A stretch of 15,793 bases of DNA, from assembly GCA_964562375.1 (NCBI GenBank), contig CAZLSW010000072.1, positions 1-15,793 of the forward strand, written 5' to 3'. This stretch comes from JAJPXC01 sp964562375 (GTDB taxonomy: Bacteria > Bacteroidota > Bacteroidia > Bacteroidales > Muribaculaceae). Of this stretch, positions 13,586 to 15,793 are shown one piece after another. The number at the start of each line of letters is the position of its first letter. Within the stretch, counting starts at the first letter, position 1. A model generated the notes under the pieces. That model did no database searches. It was not told where the DNA came from and saw only the letters and a program-made list of their open reading frames with translations. A program made the position numbers and the translations under genes.

Positions 13586-13679
13586 TCGCCATAAGTAAGC
13601 TAAATAAGTAAATTCGCAATTTATATATGGAGTTGAATTACAATTTGTTACTTTCGAATCCGTTTTGAAAAAGGTAAAT

Positions 13680-14004
13680 TCAAGTGCTAACACCGATACA
13701 GCGCAGAGTTGTCGGCGCAGCCAACCTTAACCTTGTGTTGCAAAATAGCCTTAACCCCCATGGCGCTTCACTCGGTCGTGACGGCAACACCTATCGCAAG
13801 GGCGACAAGGTGATGCAGATTCACAACAACTACGACAAGAATGTTTTCAACGGCGACATCGGATACATATCCTCGGTCGATGAAAACGATCGCTCGCTCA
13901 CGGTGTCTTTCGACGGTCGCGAAGTGGAATATGAAGTGACTGAACTCGACGAATCCGTGTTTTGTTCAGTTTCAATCTATATTAATGTTCTAACAGGATA
14001 CTGA
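13680..14004 (+). pseudogene. fragment of a RecD-like (SF1) DNA helicase
   Basis: A plus-strand frame whose first 90 codons (from 13684, GTG read as the V of QVLTPIQRRVVGAANLN) match the C-terminal part of RecD2-type ATP-dependent helicases. It includes the LTPxxxGxxGxxxLN block and the SH3-like insert RKGDKVMQIHNNYDKNVFNG, DIGYISSVDENDRSLTVSFD. The match ends at VTELDE (about 13953), exactly where the family continues with a segment holding the TxHKSQG motif; the last 16 codons are unrelated. Walker A and B and motifs V/VI are missing; intact proteins have more than 450 residues. A stop lies at 13675 in this frame. It is a dead fragment between two unrelated genes. Confidence 0.8.
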
Positions 14005-14038
14005 TTGTTGCGTTGTTACTATTTTGCGATAATTGATT

Positions 14039-15634
14039 TTATCTGAGAAGTAGGGGTACAGCGGTTGTAGAGGTGCGGCGGATGACTAGACCACGGTAGG
14101 TGGCCGGGTCGACACGACGTCCGTCTATGGAGTAGTAGGTGACGATGCGGTCATCGTATTGGGTGCTATCAATCAGGTTGGGTTGAACACCGGTGATTGT
14201 GCCTGTGCCGACAACACTTAGTGCTATCGACTTAATCTCCCAAGTGGGAGCCTCGGATGTGGTGGAAGTGTAGCGGAACTCTAAATCAATCGATGAGCCG
14301 ACAAAGTCACTGAGGTCGATCTCCCCGCTGGAAACGAATGTCCAGTTGGTTCCCGCTGGCCACGTTACCCTATCGGATATGTCAGTGCTTTTCCTTGTGG
14401 AGCGATTATACACAATCACAGAGAGCAAATCTGAAGGGGAAGATCCGTTAAACTTATTGGCCGTATGGGTAAACTCTACTTTTGCCTTGCGAACTTGTTG
14501 GAGGTTGAAGTCAGGCGTGATGAGCGTGGCGTCGGATGCGTTGCACTTGCTGTTTTTGTACGCCGTGGCTGTCCAACCATAGCTCGAGCTACGAGTCCAC
14601 ACGTCAAATCCAGGGTCGGTCGCGGTGCGTTGGTAATTACCCCCATCGGTACTCGTATAGTCCACTTCGAATAGAGTCGTGAAGGCGTCAACCTCGTCAC
14701 TGCTCTCCTGCAAGGCTTTAACTGTGGTTGCCAAGTTGAAAGTCACAGTGGTGGAGTCGCCCCAAATATACTCCGCGAGGTTGGGGAAATCAATGAAGGG
14801 ATTGCGATTGTTCTGTATCTTCTCCACATCCTCATTTCGGGTGAACTCTTTCTCGCACACGGGGTCGGCGCGATGCCATGACAGGATCAAGGCTTTAGCC
14901 CAGTCGGTGAACACGGGATAGGTGTTGCGTTGCACCATCCAAAGGTAGCTTGAATTCCAATGGTCGGCCAATTCCTCGTAGCACGTTACAACATACATGT
15001 AGGCTCGGGCGAAATCACCTTTGAACTCATCCGCAGGCTCAAACACTTTGGTGATTGACGAGGCGTCATCTATTCCGTAGATTACACCGTCTTTGGGAGT
15101 TCCAACTTTTGTTACGCCATTGTCAAAAGCTGCGGTTTCCACTACGCCAAGGGGCCAATTGCTCTTATAGTTGTTGGCCGTTCCGTTGGCCGGGAACAAG
15201 TGGTGCATATCACAATATGCCTTGGTGTACATCAATGTGGCATTGTCGGAGGTTCCGAGCGACGTGTCTTTCCACCAACTTTTGGGCAGCGAGTGCTCAC
15301 GTTGGTAGCCGCAGGTGGTGCCGAAATTATACGTGTCGTCGTAATCTATCACGTTGCGGACATCCGAGTACCGATCCCACCAATATGCCACCGACGGGTC
15401 GTCGGCATCATCATAATAGATATAGTCGGTGTACTTGAAGTTATCACGGAGATTGGTGTACATCGTCGACACGACATACTGATATGAGAGGCTGCCGTGG
15501 ATGATTTTACAGGTGGCAGTCTTGAGGGCCTCGCCCTTCAATCCGTCCATACTGGCATAGTAATCCAATGGTATCGATGCATGAGAAGTAACCGAGAGTG
15601 ACGCTACTGCAAATAGTGTAAGCCAATTTTTCAT
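14039..15634 (-). CDS. secreted endonuclease I family nuclease
   Basis: A 531-residue protein: signal peptide about 1-19 (cut near SHA), then an endonuclease I (EndA/Vvn/NucM) domain to about residue 295, then beta-sandwich and tail regions. The beta-beta-alpha-metal motif is visible: QREHSLPKSWW at 111-121 with catalytic H114, CDMHHLFPANGTANNYKSNW at 141-160, and the closing block QNNRNPFIDFPNLAEYIWG. Enzymes of this group cut DNA and RNA non-specifically outside the cytoplasm. Residues about 320-480 (FEVDYTST, WTATAYKNSKCNASDATLI) look like a jelly-roll module often found as an accessory domain on secreted Bacteroidetes proteins. The end (YYSIDGRRVDPATYRGLVI) resembles a type IX sorting tail. 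It likely scavenges nucleotides or degrades extracellular DNA. Confidence 0.92.
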   Translation of the reverse strand: MKNWLTLFAVASLSVTSHASIPLDYYASMDGLKGEALKTATCKIIHGSLSYQYVVSTMYTNLRDNFKYTDYIYYDDADDPSVAYWWDRYSDVRNVIDYDDTYNFGTTCGYQREHSLPKSWWKDTSLGTSDNATLMYTKAYCDMHHLFPANGTANNYKSNWPLGVVETAAFDNGVTKVGTPKDGVIYGIDDASSITKVFEPADEFKGDFARAYMYVVTCYEELADHWNSSYLWMVQRNTYPVFTDWAKALILSWHRADPVCEKEFTRNEDVEKIQNNRNPFIDFPNLAEYIWGDSTTVTFNLATTVKALQESSDEVDAFTTLFEVDYTSTDGGNYQRTATDPGFDVWTRSSSYGWTATAYKNSKCNASDATLITPDFNLQQVRKAKVEFTHTANKFNGSSPSDLLSVIVYNRSTRKSTDISDRVTWPAGTNWTFVSSGEIDLSDFVGSSIDLEFRYTSTTSEAPTWEIKSIALSVVGTGTITGVQPNLIDSTQYDDRIVTYYSIDGRRVDPATYRGLVIRRTSTTAVPLLLR

Positions 15635-15674
15635 GTCAACAGCACTTAAAACTCATGATATATTTGATTCACTG

Positions 15675-15706
15675 CAAAAGTAATCAATTTATTTGAATCG
15701 ATATAA
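15675..15706 (-). promoter_or_regulatory. possible promoter of the endonuclease I gene
   Basis: On the minus strand TACTTTTG at 15682-15675 fits TAnnTTTG. A TTA at 15706-15704 is a weak -33 element with a 21-base spacer. The box is 40 bases before the ATG at 15634. The last 87 bases of the window (15707-15793) show no feature I can support. Confidence 0.5.
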
Positions 15707-15793
15707 CGGTTTTAATGCAAGTGTTACGTGAAATCATATTAACCTATATAATTCATACTCCCACTGTATCGTCGTTGCAACCCATCGTCCCGG

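Overview
The window looks like a chromosomal segment of a gut-type Bacteroidales bacterium, most likely Muribaculaceae-like (family-level call is inference). Reasons: several promoters have the Bacteroidetes form (a -33 TTTG-like element, a 19-21 base spacer, then TAnnTTTG); exported proteins carry short C-terminal tails like those of type IX-secreted proteins; and the families present are typical of the order (DUF2007, AAA-like ATPase with a PD-(D/E)XK end, NusG/UpxY-like protein, GH30 with several binding modules, secreted endonuclease I). No phage, transposase, CRISPR array or plasmid origin was seen.

Layout. 1-1407 (+): end of a DUF2007 gene, a beta-carbonic anhydrase and a small lipoprotein. 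1467-1626 (-): tRNA-Pro(CGG) with a clear promoter and a strong 3' hairpin. 1643-3440 (+): a tandem repeat, a promoter, a protein joining a tyrosine-recombinase-like region to a NusG-like NGN and KOW region, and a terminator. 3665-5095 (-): a lipoprotein flavodoxin and a SIMPL-domain protein. 5097-5648 (-): a graveyard of broken genes: an HD hydrolase with its middle deleted, the last 13 codons of an FKBP, and the first ~40 codons of a fructokinase. 5843-7408 (+): AAA-like ATPase/nuclease-fold protein. 7466-10362 (-): a tightly packed probable operon: recombinase-like 60-residue ORF, FKBP lacking its core, polysaccharide deacetylase, hotdog thioesterase, YaaA, YjbQ. 10444-10575: a short coding-like relic and the terminator of the next gene. 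10597-13503 (-): large secreted GH30 with two near-identical CBM26-like modules. 13680-13953 (+): fragment of a RecD-like helicase. 14039-15634 (-): secreted endonuclease I.

Functionally this is mostly housekeeping and envelope or secreted nutrient-scavenging genes. The GH30 and endonuclease I would act outside the cell on polysaccharide and DNA; the carbonic anhydrase, YaaA, YjbQ and thioesterase are cytoplasmic. The two most unusual aspects are the recombinase-like/NusG-like fusion, which also has a 7-base repeat inside its KOW region, and the number of partial genes (HD, two FKBPs, fructokinase, RecD-like helicase, possible resolvase head, one unassigned relic), which suggests repeated small deletions or, less interestingly, assembly errors.
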